Source: Lentzea pudingi (GTDB lineage: Bacteria; Actinomycetota; Actinomycetes; Mycobacteriales; Pseudonocardiaceae). Taken from it: 64,000 bases of DNA. Every line of letters begins with the position of its first letter. The stretch's first letter is position 1. The position numbers and the translations under genes were made by a program. The notes under the pieces were generated by a model. That model saw only the letters and a list, made by a program, of their open reading frames with translations, was not told the origin of the DNA and searched no databases. Below are positions 25,800 through 33,961 of the stretch, piece after piece. The stretch lies in NCBI RefSeq assembly GCF_014646255.1, contig NZ_BMNC01000007.1:1-64000 (forward strand), in the 5' to 3' direction.

Positions 25800-26173
25800 C
25801 GCTCCGGCGCGTGCGCGAGCCTAACGTTCCGGCAGAACGCCGACCACGGTTGGACACAATTAGACGCGGTCAATACGACCAATTGGCGACAGCGTGGTCA
25901 GCGACTTCGGCGGAGTGGTCAGCAACTGGACACTTGGACCCCACCAGACGGGCTTGGACCACGTTGTACCGAGGACATGAAAAACCTGGACGGCGATTCA
26001 GTTGGCAATCACCCGTGTGAGTGACATCCTCGTGGTCAAGCCGTTATGCCGCCGAGTTCCGCAGCAACGCCAATTGCCTGCGGACGCATTCCGCGCATCC
26101 GGTTCGTAGCTGTTCCCGCACCAGCTGGTCCCCCGGCGCACGGTGACGCGCCGAGCCCTTTCCAGGAGTTCTG
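25800..26173. other. Low-GC intergenic stretch between XRE genes
   Basis: No supported gene. The sequence is clearly less GC-rich than the surroundings and contains a direct repeat of GTGGTCAGC (near 25890 and 25917) and a TTGGAC box near 25850 with a poor -10. A weak open frame through 25607-26020 is the shadow of the XRE gene and has no ribosome site. Might be the upstream control region of the next two genes. Confidence 0.4.
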
Positions 26174-26443
26174 ATGACCACCCCTACGCCCTACAACGGG
26201 GTTCCGCACCCCCGCAGGCGCTGTGCCACCTCCGGCACCAGCACGGTCCTGCTGGCGGCGGCCTCCTTCGTCTTCACCGCGTGGATGCTCGCGCACGACC
26301 ACTCGCCGGTCGTCTCCGTGTCGACGACCGCCGCCGTGCTCGCGGTGACCATCACGCTGAGCCGCAGCCGGCCGTTCACCGCGAGGTTCGGACCGCTGCC
26401 GCCGGCGGGCTCGATGGTGGTCTGGGAGGACGACCAGCGATGA
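26174..26443 (+). CDS. Small membrane protein
   Basis: The 89-residue product has two hydrophobic segments (about 20-40 and 47-62), an Arg-rich N-terminus and an acidic C-terminal tail. CCAGGAG lies five bases before the ATG. Its stop overlaps the start of the XRE gene (ATGA), so the two are co-translated. I do not recognise a family; a membrane partner that tethers or senses for the XRE protein is a possibility. Confidence 0.65.
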   Translation: MTTPTPYNGVPHPRRRCATSGTSTVLLAAASFVFTAWMLAHDHSPVVSVSTTAAVLAVTITLSRSRPFTARFGPLPPAGSMVVWEDDQR

Positions 26444-26952
26444 CGGGCACCGAGGGCGACACGCTGGACCGGTTGAACCGCCTCTGGCCGCAGCTGCTGC
26501 TCGGTCTGTCGAGACCGGGCGGGCGTGCGGAGGCGATCGCCGCGTACCGCGAGGTCCACGCGATCCTCGAGGCGGAGCTCGGCACCGGTGCCGAACAGGT
26601 CCGGCCACTGATCCCGACGTCGACCACCGAGCTGCGGGCCGCGACCGAGGCCGAGTTCGTGGCGCTGTTGCGGAAGATCCACGCGCGGTCCGGGCTGACG
26701 CTGCCGGAACTTTCACGACGGGCGGGTGCGGTGACGTTGCCGCGCAGCCAGGCCTACTCGTTGCTCAAGCGCGACAAGCTGCCGACGAAGCCCGACCAGG
26801 TGCGGGCGTTCGTGGGCACGTGCGGGCTGTCCGAACCGCAGGTGGCCCGCGTGATGGAGCTGTGGGCGACGTTGCGCGAGCAGACCGAGCTCGCGGTGCG
26901 CGGGCCGGAGGACGACAAGCCGTTCGCCATTCTGATCGTGCGCAGCGCATGA
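26440..26952 (+). CDS. XRE-type helix-turn-helix regulator with helical N-terminus
   Basis: The 170-residue protein starts with a helical region (TLDRLNRLWPQLLLGL) and carries an XRE domain at about 75-140 (SGLTLPELSRRAG, LPRSQAYSLLKRDKLPTKPDQVRAFVGTCG). It is coupled by ATGA to the small membrane protein. It ends at a strong bidirectional terminator. Target genes unknown. Confidence 0.75.
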   Translation: MTGTEGDTLDRLNRLWPQLLLGLSRPGGRAEAIAAYREVHAILEAELGTGAEQVRPLIPTSTTELRAATEAEFVALLRKIHARSGLTLPELSRRAGAVTLPRSQAYSLLKRDKLPTKPDQVRAFVGTCGLSEPQVARVMELWATLREQTELAVRGPEDDKPFAILIVRSA

Positions 26953-26983
26953 GAAAGCCCCCGCCGGGAGAGCGGGGGCTTTC
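26953..26983. terminator. Bidirectional terminator between XRE and tctA
   Basis: Perfect 12-bp stem (26953-26964 with 26972-26983), loop of seven bases, A-rich at one foot and T-rich at the other, between convergent stops at 26952 and 26992. Confidence 0.9.
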
Positions 26984-26991
26984 GCGTGCGA

Positions 26992-28503
26992 TCAGGCGTC
27001 GACCTTCTCGCGTTCCTCGGCAGGAGCCACGGGAGGCTTCGGCAGGAACCTCTTGAGCAGCGGGAAGAACAGGATCACCACGATGACCACGTAGACGACG
27101 ATCGCCATCGGGCTGTTGACCAGCCCGGTGAGCGAGCCGTCCGAGAGCTGCAGCGAGCGGCGCATCTGCTGTTCCGCGGCTGGGCCGAGGATCACGCCGA
27201 TGATCGCGGGCAGCACCGGCAGGCCGTAGCGGCGCATGCCGAAGCCCAGCAGGCCGATCACGAACATCAGCAGCAGGTCGAAGATGTCCGCGTTCACCGC
27301 GTAGGCGCCGACCGAGGCGAAGAACAGGATGCCCGCGTACAGGTACGGGCGTGGGATGCGCAGCAGCTTCGCCCACAGCGGGGCCAGTGGCAGGTTCAGC
27401 ACCAGCAGCAGGGTCAGGCCGATGAACAGCGACGCGATCAGCGCCCACACCAGGCCGGACTCGCGCTGGAAGAGCAACGGGCCCGGCTGGATGCCGTACT
27501 GCTGGAACGCGGCGAGCATGACGGCCGCGACCGCCGTGGTGGGCAGGCCCAGCGTCAGCATCGTGACGAGGGTGCCCGCTGCGGAGGCGGAGGCGGTGGA
27601 CTCCGGGCCCGCCACGCCTTCGATGGCGCCCTTGCCGAACTCGTCCTTGTGCTTGGAGAGGCGCTTCTCCGTCACGTAGGACAGGAAGGTCGGGATCTCC
27701 GCGCCGCCGGCCGGGATCGCGCCGAACGGGAACCCGATCACCGGGCCGCGCAGCCACGGCTTCCAGGTGCGCTTGAGGTCCGCGCGGGACAGCCACGGGC
27801 GGCCTACCGGGATCGGTTCGAACGGCTTGCGGCGCAGGTGGGCCGCGACCCACAGGGCCTCGCCGACCGCGAACAGGGCGACCGCGACCACGACGATGTC
27901 GATGCCGTCGGCCAGGTGCAGCGATCCGAACGTGAGGCGTTGCTGGCCGGTCATCTCGTCGAGGCCGACCAGGCCGAGGGCCAGGCCGATGAGCAGCGAC
28001 GCGAAGCCGCGGATCCGGGAGGCGCCGAGCACCGAGGTGACGGCGATGAACGCCAGCACCATCACCGCGAACAGGTCGGGGGCGCCGATGTCGACGGCGT
28101 GCTTGGCGACGAACGGGGCCAGCAGGACGATCAGGATCGTGCCGATGATGCCGCCGGTGAAGTGGCCGATGGCGGCGGCGGCAAGCGCTTGCGCTCCCCG
28201 TCCCTTGCGGGCCATGGGATTGCCTTCGAACGCGGCCACGACCGCGGCGCTCTCGCCTGGTGTGTTCAGCAGGATCGACGTGGTCGAGCCGCCGAACATG
28301 CCGCCGTAGTAGATGCCCGCGAACATGATGAACGCGCCGGTCGGCTCCATGCCGTAGGTGACGGGCAGCAGCAGGGCCACCGCCATGGCCGGGCCGATGC
28401 CCGGCAGGACACCGATCGCGGTGCCCAGCAGCACGCCGATCGCGGCGAGCAGCAGGTGTGTCGGCGTCAGCGCCGTGGCGAAGCCGTCGAGCAGTTGTTC
28501 CAC
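26992..28503 (-). CDS. tctA: Tripartite tricarboxylate transporter large membrane subunit TctA
   Basis: The 503-residue inner-membrane protein has 10-12 hydrophobic segments and the TctA family motifs GTAIGVLPGIGPAMAVALLLP (near 26) and GAIPAGGAEIPTFLSYVTEK (near 262). With TctB and TctC it forms a Na+- or H+-coupled uptake system for citrate-like or other carboxylates. GTG start directly follows the tctB stop. Confidence 0.92.
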   Translation of the reverse strand: MEQLLDGFATALTPTHLLLAAIGVLLGTAIGVLPGIGPAMAVALLLPVTYGMEPTGAFIMFAGIYYGGMFGGSTTSILLNTPGESAAVVAAFEGNPMARKGRGAQALAAAAIGHFTGGIIGTILIVLLAPFVAKHAVDIGAPDLFAVMVLAFIAVTSVLGASRIRGFASLLIGLALGLVGLDEMTGQQRLTFGSLHLADGIDIVVVAVALFAVGEALWVAAHLRRKPFEPIPVGRPWLSRADLKRTWKPWLRGPVIGFPFGAIPAGGAEIPTFLSYVTEKRLSKHKDEFGKGAIEGVAGPESTASASAAGTLVTMLTLGLPTTAVAAVMLAAFQQYGIQPGPLLFQRESGLVWALIASLFIGLTLLLVLNLPLAPLWAKLLRIPRPYLYAGILFFASVGAYAVNADIFDLLLMFVIGLLGFGMRRYGLPVLPAIIGVILGPAAEQQMRRSLQLSDGSLTGLVNSPMAIVVYVVIVVILFFPLLKRFLPKPPVAPAEEREKVDA

Positions 28504-29022
28504 CTAGAACACCTCCATCAACGGGCCACCGGGCAGGGGGACGCCGAGCAGGTTGTTGAACACCACGAAGGTGAAGATCGACAGGCCGGCCGCGAGCAAC
28601 GGGTCGCGCACCAGGTTGCGGCTGCCCAGGGCGTAGGCCGCTCCCCAGAACAGGATCGCGCCGGAGATCGGGAACCCGACCACGCCGATCAGCACGGCGT
28701 TCGCGAGGAAAGCACCGCACAGCAGCAGAACCGTGCGCCAGTCGGCGGGGGCGGACAGGTCGACGTCCTCGCCGGCCTCCGCCTCGCCCTTGCCGCCGCG
28801 CAGCACGTCGCGGGCCAGCAGGGCGGCGACGACGAGCAGCAGCGAGCCGACCAGGACCGGCACCGCCTTCGGGCCGACCGGGCCGCGCTGGGCGAAGTCG
28901 GTGGGGATGCGCAGCGCGTCGGTGAGCACCAGCACGCCGAGCACGACCAGCAGAGCGCAGATGCCCAGCTCGGAGTGGTCGCGGAGCCAGCTCCTGCGCT
29001 CCGGTTTCGTCACGGTCGTCAT
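28504..29022 (-). CDS. tctB: Tripartite tricarboxylate transporter small subunit TctB
   Basis: The 172-residue membrane protein has four predicted helices and the TctB family pattern, with a Gly/Pro-containing second helix region (RGPVGPKAVPVLVGSLLLV). It pairs with TctA. Its ATG at 29022 overlaps the tctC stop by four bases. Confidence 0.88.
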   Translation of the reverse strand: MTTVTKPERRSWLRDHSELGICALLVVLGVLVLTDALRIPTDFAQRGPVGPKAVPVLVGSLLLVVAALLARDVLRGGKGEAEAGEDVDLSAPADWRTVLLLCGAFLANAVLIGVVGFPISGAILFWGAAYALGSRNLVRDPLLAAGLSIFTFVVFNNLLGVPLPGGPLMEVF

Positions 29023-30005
29023 GCCAGCCCCAAGTCCTTGAGCACCGTTGCCACCCGCTTGTTCTCGCTTTCCAGGAAGGTCCCGAACTCGTCTCCCGGC
29101 GCGAAGGCGTTCGTCCATCCGTTGCGCTGCAGGGCTTCCCTCCACTGCGGCGTCTTCTGGAGGTTCTGGAACACCTCGACCAGCTTCGCCTTGTCGGTCG
29201 GGGAGATGCCGGGAGGAGCGACGATGCCGCGCCAGTTCGTGAACTCGACGTCCACACCGGACTGCTGCAACGTCGGCGCGTCGATGCCGTTGATGCGGTC
29301 CTTGCTCGTCACCGCGAGCACCCGCAGCGTGCCGGCCTGGATCTGGTCGCGGTACTCGCCGACGCCCGAGACGCCGAACGCGACCTTGCCGCCCAGCACC
29401 GACGCCAGCAGCTCGCCGCCGCCGTCGAACGGGATGTAGTTGACCGTCTTGGGCGGCAGGCCCACGGCCTTGGCGATCAGCATCGGCGCCAGGTGGTCGG
29501 GGCCGCCGGGAGCAGAGCCGCCGCCGACCGTCACGGTGCCGGGGTTCGCCTTCCACGCGTCGACGAGTTGTTGCATCGACGTGTACGGCGAGTCCTTCGC
29601 GACCACGACGATGTCCGGCTCCTCGATCAGCTTCGCGATCGGGGTGGTGTCGAGCAGCGAGTTCGGCGACTTGTTCGTGTACACCGCGCCCACGACGCCC
29701 AGGCCCATCGACATGATCAGCTTGCCGTTGCCGCGCTCACCCACCGTGCGGCCCAGTCCGACCGTGCCGCCGGCGCCGGGGAGGTTGAACACCTCGGCGT
29801 TGCGCAGCAGGTCAGCGTCTTCCATGGCCTTCGCCGCCGTGCGCGCCGTGATGTCGTAACCGCCGCCAGGCGAGTTCGGCACCAGCACTCGCAACGCCCG
29901 CACCTGGTTGCTCTCGCCGCTGTCCGCACCCGGCGTCAGCAGCGGTGGCACGAGCAGGACGGCGAGCAACGCCGCCGCCACCGCCACCCACACCTTCACC
30001 GACAC
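29019..30005 (-). CDS. tctC: Tripartite tricarboxylate transporter substrate-binding protein TctC
   Basis: The 328-residue (Bug family) extracytoplasmic binding protein has an N-terminal hydrophobic anchor (about residues 5-25) without an obvious lipobox Cys, then VLVPNSPGGGYDITAR near 45, the ligand-contacting loop of this family. The GTG at 30005 is chosen: GGGG lies about seven bases before it, and upstream codons to 30107 would put an Arg-rich extension ahead of the signal. First gene of the operon and divergent from the sensor kinase. Confidence 0.85.
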   Translation of the reverse strand: MSVKVWVAVAAALLAVLLVPPLLTPGADSGESNQVRALRVLVPNSPGGGYDITARTAAKAMEDADLLRNAEVFNLPGAGGTVGLGRTVGERGNGKLIMSMGLGVVGAVYTNKSPNSLLDTTPIAKLIEEPDIVVVAKDSPYTSMQQLVDAWKANPGTVTVGGGSAPGGPDHLAPMLIAKAVGLPPKTVNYIPFDGGGELLASVLGGKVAFGVSGVGEYRDQIQAGTLRVLAVTSKDRINGIDAPTLQQSGVDVEFTNWRGIVAPPGISPTDKAKLVEVFQNLQKTPQWREALQRNGWTNAFAPGDEFGTFLESENKRVATVLKDLGLA

Positions 30006-30053
30006 TGTGATCCCCGCCTCTCGTCCGCGTGGTTGGACATGTTGCTCTGGTGT

Positions 30054-30087
30054 AAACCTTGATGTCGCTCTTGCGCTTCTAAGGTTT
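30054..30087. promoter_or_regulatory. Candidate response-regulator operator between tctC and kinase genes
   Basis: AAACCTT (30054-30060) and AAGGTTT (30081-30087) form a perfect 7-bp inverted repeat with a 20-base spacer. TAAGGT within the right arm is also a candidate -10 of the kinase promoter, with TTGATG 15 bases upstream (short spacer). The site lies midway between the divergent starts (30005 and 30118), so it is a plausible binding site for the adjacent response regulator. Confidence 0.5.
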
Positions 30088-30117
30088 CTTTCGGTCTTTC
30101 TGGTCACGGGAGGTCAG

Positions 30118-31656
30118 ATGCGTCGCCGCCGTTCCCTGGCCAGTCAACTTCTCGCATGGCAACTCGTAGTCGTCACGCTGCTACTGGGTGCGGTGGGCGC
30201 GCTGACTGTCGTCCAGACGGGCAGCAACTTTCGCTCCAACGAGGAACGCCGGATGCTGTCGGTCGCCGAGACCGTCGCCGCGAACTCGCTGGTCCAGGAG
30301 CGGATGGGCAACTGGCGCGAGCTGTCGGCGCCCGCAGAGACGGCCCGCAGCCTGTCCGGTGCCTCCTACGTGTTGATCCTGAACGACCGGCGGCTCGTGA
30401 TCGCCTCGCCGGACCCGTCGCAGATCGGGTCCACTCTGGACACCCGCACCACCGCGCTGGAGGGCCGCTCCTGGACGGGCACGGTCCGCGACTCGATCGA
30501 GGCGCACGTGCCGGTGTTCGACCCGCTGAGCCGCCGGGTCAACGGCATGGTGGTCGCGGGCGCGGAGGATCCCGGGGTCTTCGCCGGCGCGCTGGAGCAG
30601 CCCGTGGACGTGCTGCGCTACCTGGCGATCGCGCTGATCATCGGCGTGACCGGGTCGTTGCTGCTGGCCCGCCGGGTGAAGAACCAGACGCTCGGGCTGG
30701 AGCCGCACGAGATCACCGCGCTGGTCGAGAACCGCGAGGCGTTGCTGCACGGCATCCGCGAGGGCGTCGTCGGGCTCGACGGGCAGAACCGGATCACGCT
30801 GGTCAACGACCACGCGAGCGCCCTGCTGGCGTTGCCGGAGGACGCGGTCGGCCGCTCGGTCGAGGAGCTGGAGCTCAACGACCGGCTGCGGGACGTGCTG
30901 ACCGGCCGCGCGACCGGTGTCGACCAGCTGGTGCTGCGCCAGGGCGTCGTGCTGACGTTGAACCGCATGCCGATCGACGGCGGCGAGGGCGCGGTCGTGA
31001 CGTTGCGAGACCGCACGGAACTCCTTGCGCTGCAACACGAACTCGACGCCTCCCAGCACGCGACCGACACGCTGCGGGCGCAGGCGCACGAGTTCGCGAA
31101 CCGGCTGCACACCATCGCCGGACTGATCTCGTTGAAGGAGTACGACGAGGTCACCCACTACATTCACCAGATCAGTTCAGCGCAGGACCAGTGGCGGACC
31201 GAGGTCGGTTCGTCGATCGGCGATCCCGCCGTGGCCGCGCTGCTGATCGCCAAGGCGTCGCTCGCGGCCGAACGCGGCACGGCGCTGCGGCTGGGCCCGG
31301 ACAGCGTGCTGGGCAGGGTCGACGAGGCCCTGTCCGCGGATCTGGTGATGGTGCTGGGAAATCTCGTCGACAACGCGTTGGACGCGCTGAGTTCGCCGAG
31401 CGGCAACGGAGCTGGGAAGTGGATCGAGGTGGGTGTGGTGCAGTTGGACGACGAGGTCCAGGTCGTGGTGCGCGACTCCGGTCCCGGGGTGGCGCCGGAA
31501 CTCGCGGAAGAGGTGTTCCGGCACGGGTTCACGACCAAGGCGGCATCGCACGGTGAACGCGGCATCGGCCTCGCGCTGATCAGGCGGGCCTGCCTGCGGC
31601 GCGGTGGTTCGGTGACCGTGTCCGGCTCGGTCTTCACGGCAAGGCTGCCCTGGTGA
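30118..31656 (+). CDS. CitA/DcuS-type sensor histidine kinase
   Basis: The 512-residue membrane kinase has a helix at 11-33, an extracytoplasmic PASc-like sensor (about 34-165), a second helix (168-184), a cytoplasmic PAS domain (about 205-300), the CitA-type dimer/phosphoacceptor helix with His324 (AQAHEFANRLH) and an ATPase domain with NLVDNALDAL and GFTTK.....GIGLAL. It would sense a carboxylate outside and phosphorylate the next protein. Strong GGGAGG before the ATG. It is divergent from tctCBA, a common arrangement for tricarboxylate uptake control. Confidence 0.9.
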   Translation: MRRRRSLASQLLAWQLVVVTLLLGAVGALTVVQTGSNFRSNEERRMLSVAETVAANSLVQERMGNWRELSAPAETARSLSGASYVLILNDRRLVIASPDPSQIGSTLDTRTTALEGRSWTGTVRDSIEAHVPVFDPLSRRVNGMVVAGAEDPGVFAGALEQPVDVLRYLAIALIIGVTGSLLLARRVKNQTLGLEPHEITALVENREALLHGIREGVVGLDGQNRITLVNDHASALLALPEDAVGRSVEELELNDRLRDVLTGRATGVDQLVLRQGVVLTLNRMPIDGGEGAVVTLRDRTELLALQHELDASQHATDTLRAQAHEFANRLHTIAGLISLKEYDEVTHYIHQISSAQDQWRTEVGSSIGDPAVAALLIAKASLAAERGTALRLGPDSVLGRVDEALSADLVMVLGNLVDNALDALSSPSGNGAGKWIEVGVVQLDDEVQVVVRDSGPGVAPELAEEVFRHGFTTKAASHGERGIGLALIRRACLRRGGSVTVSGSVFTARLPW

Positions 31657-32324
31657 TCCGGGTGCTGGTCGTCGACGACGACTTCATGGTGGCCAAGGTG
31701 CACAGCGGGTACGTCGCGCGCACCGGCGGGTTCGAGGTCGTCGGGGTCGCGCACACCGGCGGGGACGCGTTGCGGCTGGTGCGGGAGTTGAAGCCCGACC
31801 TCGTGCTGCTCGACGTCTACCTACCGGACGTCAACGGGCTCGAAGTGCTGAAGTCGTTGCGCGCCAACGAGGACGTCGACGTCATCGTGATCACGGCGGC
31901 GACCGACGTCGACACCGTGCGCAGTGCGATGCGCGGAGGCGTGCTGCACTACCTGATCAAGCCGTTCGACTACCCGGCTCTGCGCGACCAGCTCGCGCAC
32001 TTCGCGTCGTTGCGCGAGAAGCTGCACCGGCTCGACTCGGCCGGACAGGCGGACGTGGACCAGGTGTTCGGTGCCCGGCCGACCTCGAAACCGTTGCTGC
32101 CCAAGGGGTTGACGCCGGAGACCGCGCGGCTCGTGGAGAACGCCCTGAGGGCACACCCGGAAGGGCAGTCGGCGTCGGAGTGCGCTTCGTCGACCGGGGT
32201 GGCCCGGGTGAGCGCGCGCCGGTACCTGGAGCACTTCGTGTCGGTGGGACGGGCCGAGGTTCGCCTGCGGTACGGCGGAACCGGCCGGCCCGAACGGATC
32301 TACGCGCTAGTCCCAGGAGCCTGA
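31653..32324 (+). CDS. CitB/DcuR-type response regulator
   Basis: The 223-residue regulator has a receiver domain with acidic pocket VVDDDF, phosphoacceptor Asp54 (LLDVYLPD) and Lys in LIKPFDYPAL; a linker; and a C-terminal winged-helix of the CitT type (ASECASSTGVARVSARRYLEHF). The GTG start overlaps the kinase stop. Predicted to activate tctCBA in response to the ligand. Its end overlaps the convergent arfB gene by 18 bp. Confidence 0.9.
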   Translation: MIRVLVVDDDFMVAKVHSGYVARTGGFEVVGVAHTGGDALRLVRELKPDLVLLDVYLPDVNGLEVLKSLRANEDVDVIVITAATDVDTVRSAMRGGVLHYLIKPFDYPALRDQLAHFASLREKLHRLDSAGQADVDQVFGARPTSKPLLPKGLTPETARLVENALRAHPEGQSASECASSTGVARVSARRYLEHFVSVGRAEVRLRYGGTGRPERIYALVPGA

Positions 32325-32735
32325 ACGACCGCGGCCGCGCTTGGTGTCCGCACGGCGCTTCTTCGAGGCGATGCGGCGTTCCTGCGAACCCCTGGTGGGC
32401 TTGGTCGCCCTGCGCACCGGAGGCGGCGGCGCGGCGGCCTCGCGCAGGATCACGGCGAGGCGTTCCCGAGCCGCGGCGCGGTTCTGCAGCTGGGCCCGGT
32501 GCTCGGAGGCGGCGATCGTGATCACGCCGTCGACGAGCCGCCCGGCCAGCCGGTCGAGCATCCGCGCCTTGAGGTGCTCGGGGACCGACGGCGAGGCAGC
32601 CAGGTCGAACGAGAGCTCGACGCGGCTGTCCGCCGTGTTCACTCCCTGCCCGCCCGGCCCACCTGACCTGGAAAAACGTTCGCGCAACTCGGACGCCGGC
32701 AGCACCAGCGTCCTCGTCACGGTCACGTCGTTCAT
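32307..32735 (-). CDS. arfB: ArfB-like peptidyl-tRNA hydrolase
   Basis: The 142-residue protein is a codon-independent release factor of the ArfB/YaeJ (ICT1) family that frees stalled ribosomes on truncated messages. The catalytic GGQ motif lies in RSGGPGGQGVN at about 24-34, and the basic C-terminal tail (rich in Arg/Lys, ending RGRGRSGSWD) would insert in the mRNA channel. Confidence 0.9.
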   Translation of the reverse strand: MNDVTVTRTLVLPASELRERFSRSGGPGGQGVNTADSRVELSFDLAASPSVPEHLKARMLDRLAGRLVDGVITIAASEHRAQLQNRAAARERLAVILREAAAPPPPVRRATKPTRGSQERRIASKKRRADTKRGRGRSGSWD

Positions 32736-32744
32736 GCCTTCAGG

Positions 32745-33908
32745 TTAGAACGTCAGGCCCGGCAGTGTCGCGATCTTTATCAGCTCCTCGGCGTCGAGCA
32801 CAGGCGCGGACCGCTGGACCGTCCCACCGGGGTTCGGCTCGCCCCGGACGTCGTCGCTGAAGCTGCCCAGGTTGTCGCCGGTGACCGTGACGGTCGAGCC
32901 GTCCAGGCGGAAGGCGGTGACGTAGACGAGCTGAGCGGCCGGATTGCCGGGGATCGGGAACTGGGTGATGCGCAGCTTGATGCCGTCGCGTTCCTCTGTG
33001 CGGCAGACGGGCGCTTCGCAGAGACCGAAGTTCTGGGACGTGCGGTCGATCTTGATCGTCACACCACCGACGCCCTGGGCGTCACGCAGCCTCGCGACCG
33101 CGCGGAGGAAACCGTCCGGGGTGTTGGTGGTCGCGTCGCGGGTGAAGAACACGAACGCCTGCGCGTTGATCTCGGGGACGTCCTCGGCGGTGACACCGGC
33201 AGGCAGTGCGTACTGCCTGCGCAGCATCTTGGTCAGCTCGGCGCTGCGGTCGACCACACCCCCGGCGTCCTGGGACGTCGCCGGTGCCGACGCCTTGTGC
33301 GGTGTCGCCGCCAGGTATCCGGTCACGCCGACCCCGGCGAGCAGCGTGAACACCATCGCCCCCGCGATCGCCGTGCGCCGGCGGACGAGCTTGGTCTTGC
33401 CCCTGCGGATCACCTCTGAGGTGTAGATCCGCGACACCGGCTCGTTCTCCAGCAGGTCGCGCAACGCGGCGAGTCCCTTGGCGGCCTGGCTCTTCACCGT
33501 GCCCTCCGTCCTGCCGAGGATGCGGGCGGTCTCGGTGATGCTCAGGTCCTCCCAGTACCGCAGCACGACGACAGCGCGTTGCCCCGGCGGCAACGCGTCG
33601 AGGGCCCTGCGGAGGTCCACGTCGGAGGCGGCGTCCGTGACCGCGCTCTCGGGCACGGCGTCGACGATGCGTTCGCGCTGGAAGAACCCGCGCCGGGTCT
33701 CGTCGATCGCGGTGCGCACCAGCACTTTGCGGGCGTAGGCGTCGACGCTGTCCTTGCGCACGCGCGCCCAGGCCACGTACATCTTGATCAGCGACTGCTG
33801 GACTATGTCCTCCGCGCGGTGCCAGTCGCCGCACAGCAAGTAGGCCGTGCGGCGCATGACGAGAGCGCGTGCGTCGACGAACTCCCCGAACTCGCGGTCG
33901 CGGTCCAA
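32745..33908 (-). CDS. SigE-family ECF sigma factor fused to a transmembrane and extracytoplasmic domain
   Basis: This 387-residue protein begins as a SigE-subfamily ECF sigma factor. Region 2 occupies about 10-75 (YLLCGDWHRAEDIVQQSL) and region 4 about 100-150 (LPPGQRAVVVLRYWEDLSITETARILG). A basic stretch (RRGKTKLVRRR, 168-178) and a transmembrane helix (about 179-201) follow, then an unrecognised domain of about 185 residues with two Cys. Normal family members are about 170 residues. The open frame through the helix is unbroken. The outer part may act as a built-in anti-sigma sensor. TTG start at 33908. Confidence 0.82.
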   Translation of the reverse strand: MDRDREFGEFVDARALVMRRTAYLLCGDWHRAEDIVQQSLIKMYVAWARVRKDSVDAYARKVLVRTAIDETRRGFFQRERIVDAVPESAVTDAASDVDLRRALDALPPGQRAVVVLRYWEDLSITETARILGRTEGTVKSQAAKGLAALRDLLENEPVSRIYTSEVIRRGKTKLVRRRTAIAGAMVFTLLAGVGVTGYLAATPHKASAPATSQDAGGVVDRSAELTKMLRRQYALPAGVTAEDVPEINAQAFVFFTRDATTNTPDGFLRAVARLRDAQGVGGVTIKIDRTSQNFGLCEAPVCRTEERDGIKLRITQFPIPGNPAAQLVYVTAFRLDGSTVTVTGDNLGSFSDDVRGEPNPGGTVQRSAPVLDAEELIKIATLPGLTF

Positions 33909-33961
33909 GTGCCCCTCCTCGGTCGCCGCTTAGTACGCGACGACCGGTTCAGGAGGTTGCC

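Noticed and set aside
25607..26020. Small gene overlapping the first XRE gene
   Set aside because: Alternative frame with no ribosome site; its first half is the shadow of the XRE gene.
26986..29439. Long plus-strand open frame of 817 codons
   Set aside because: Antisense to tctA, tctB and tctC; composition (Arg, Gln, His-rich, no hydrophobic core) is that of a shadow frame.
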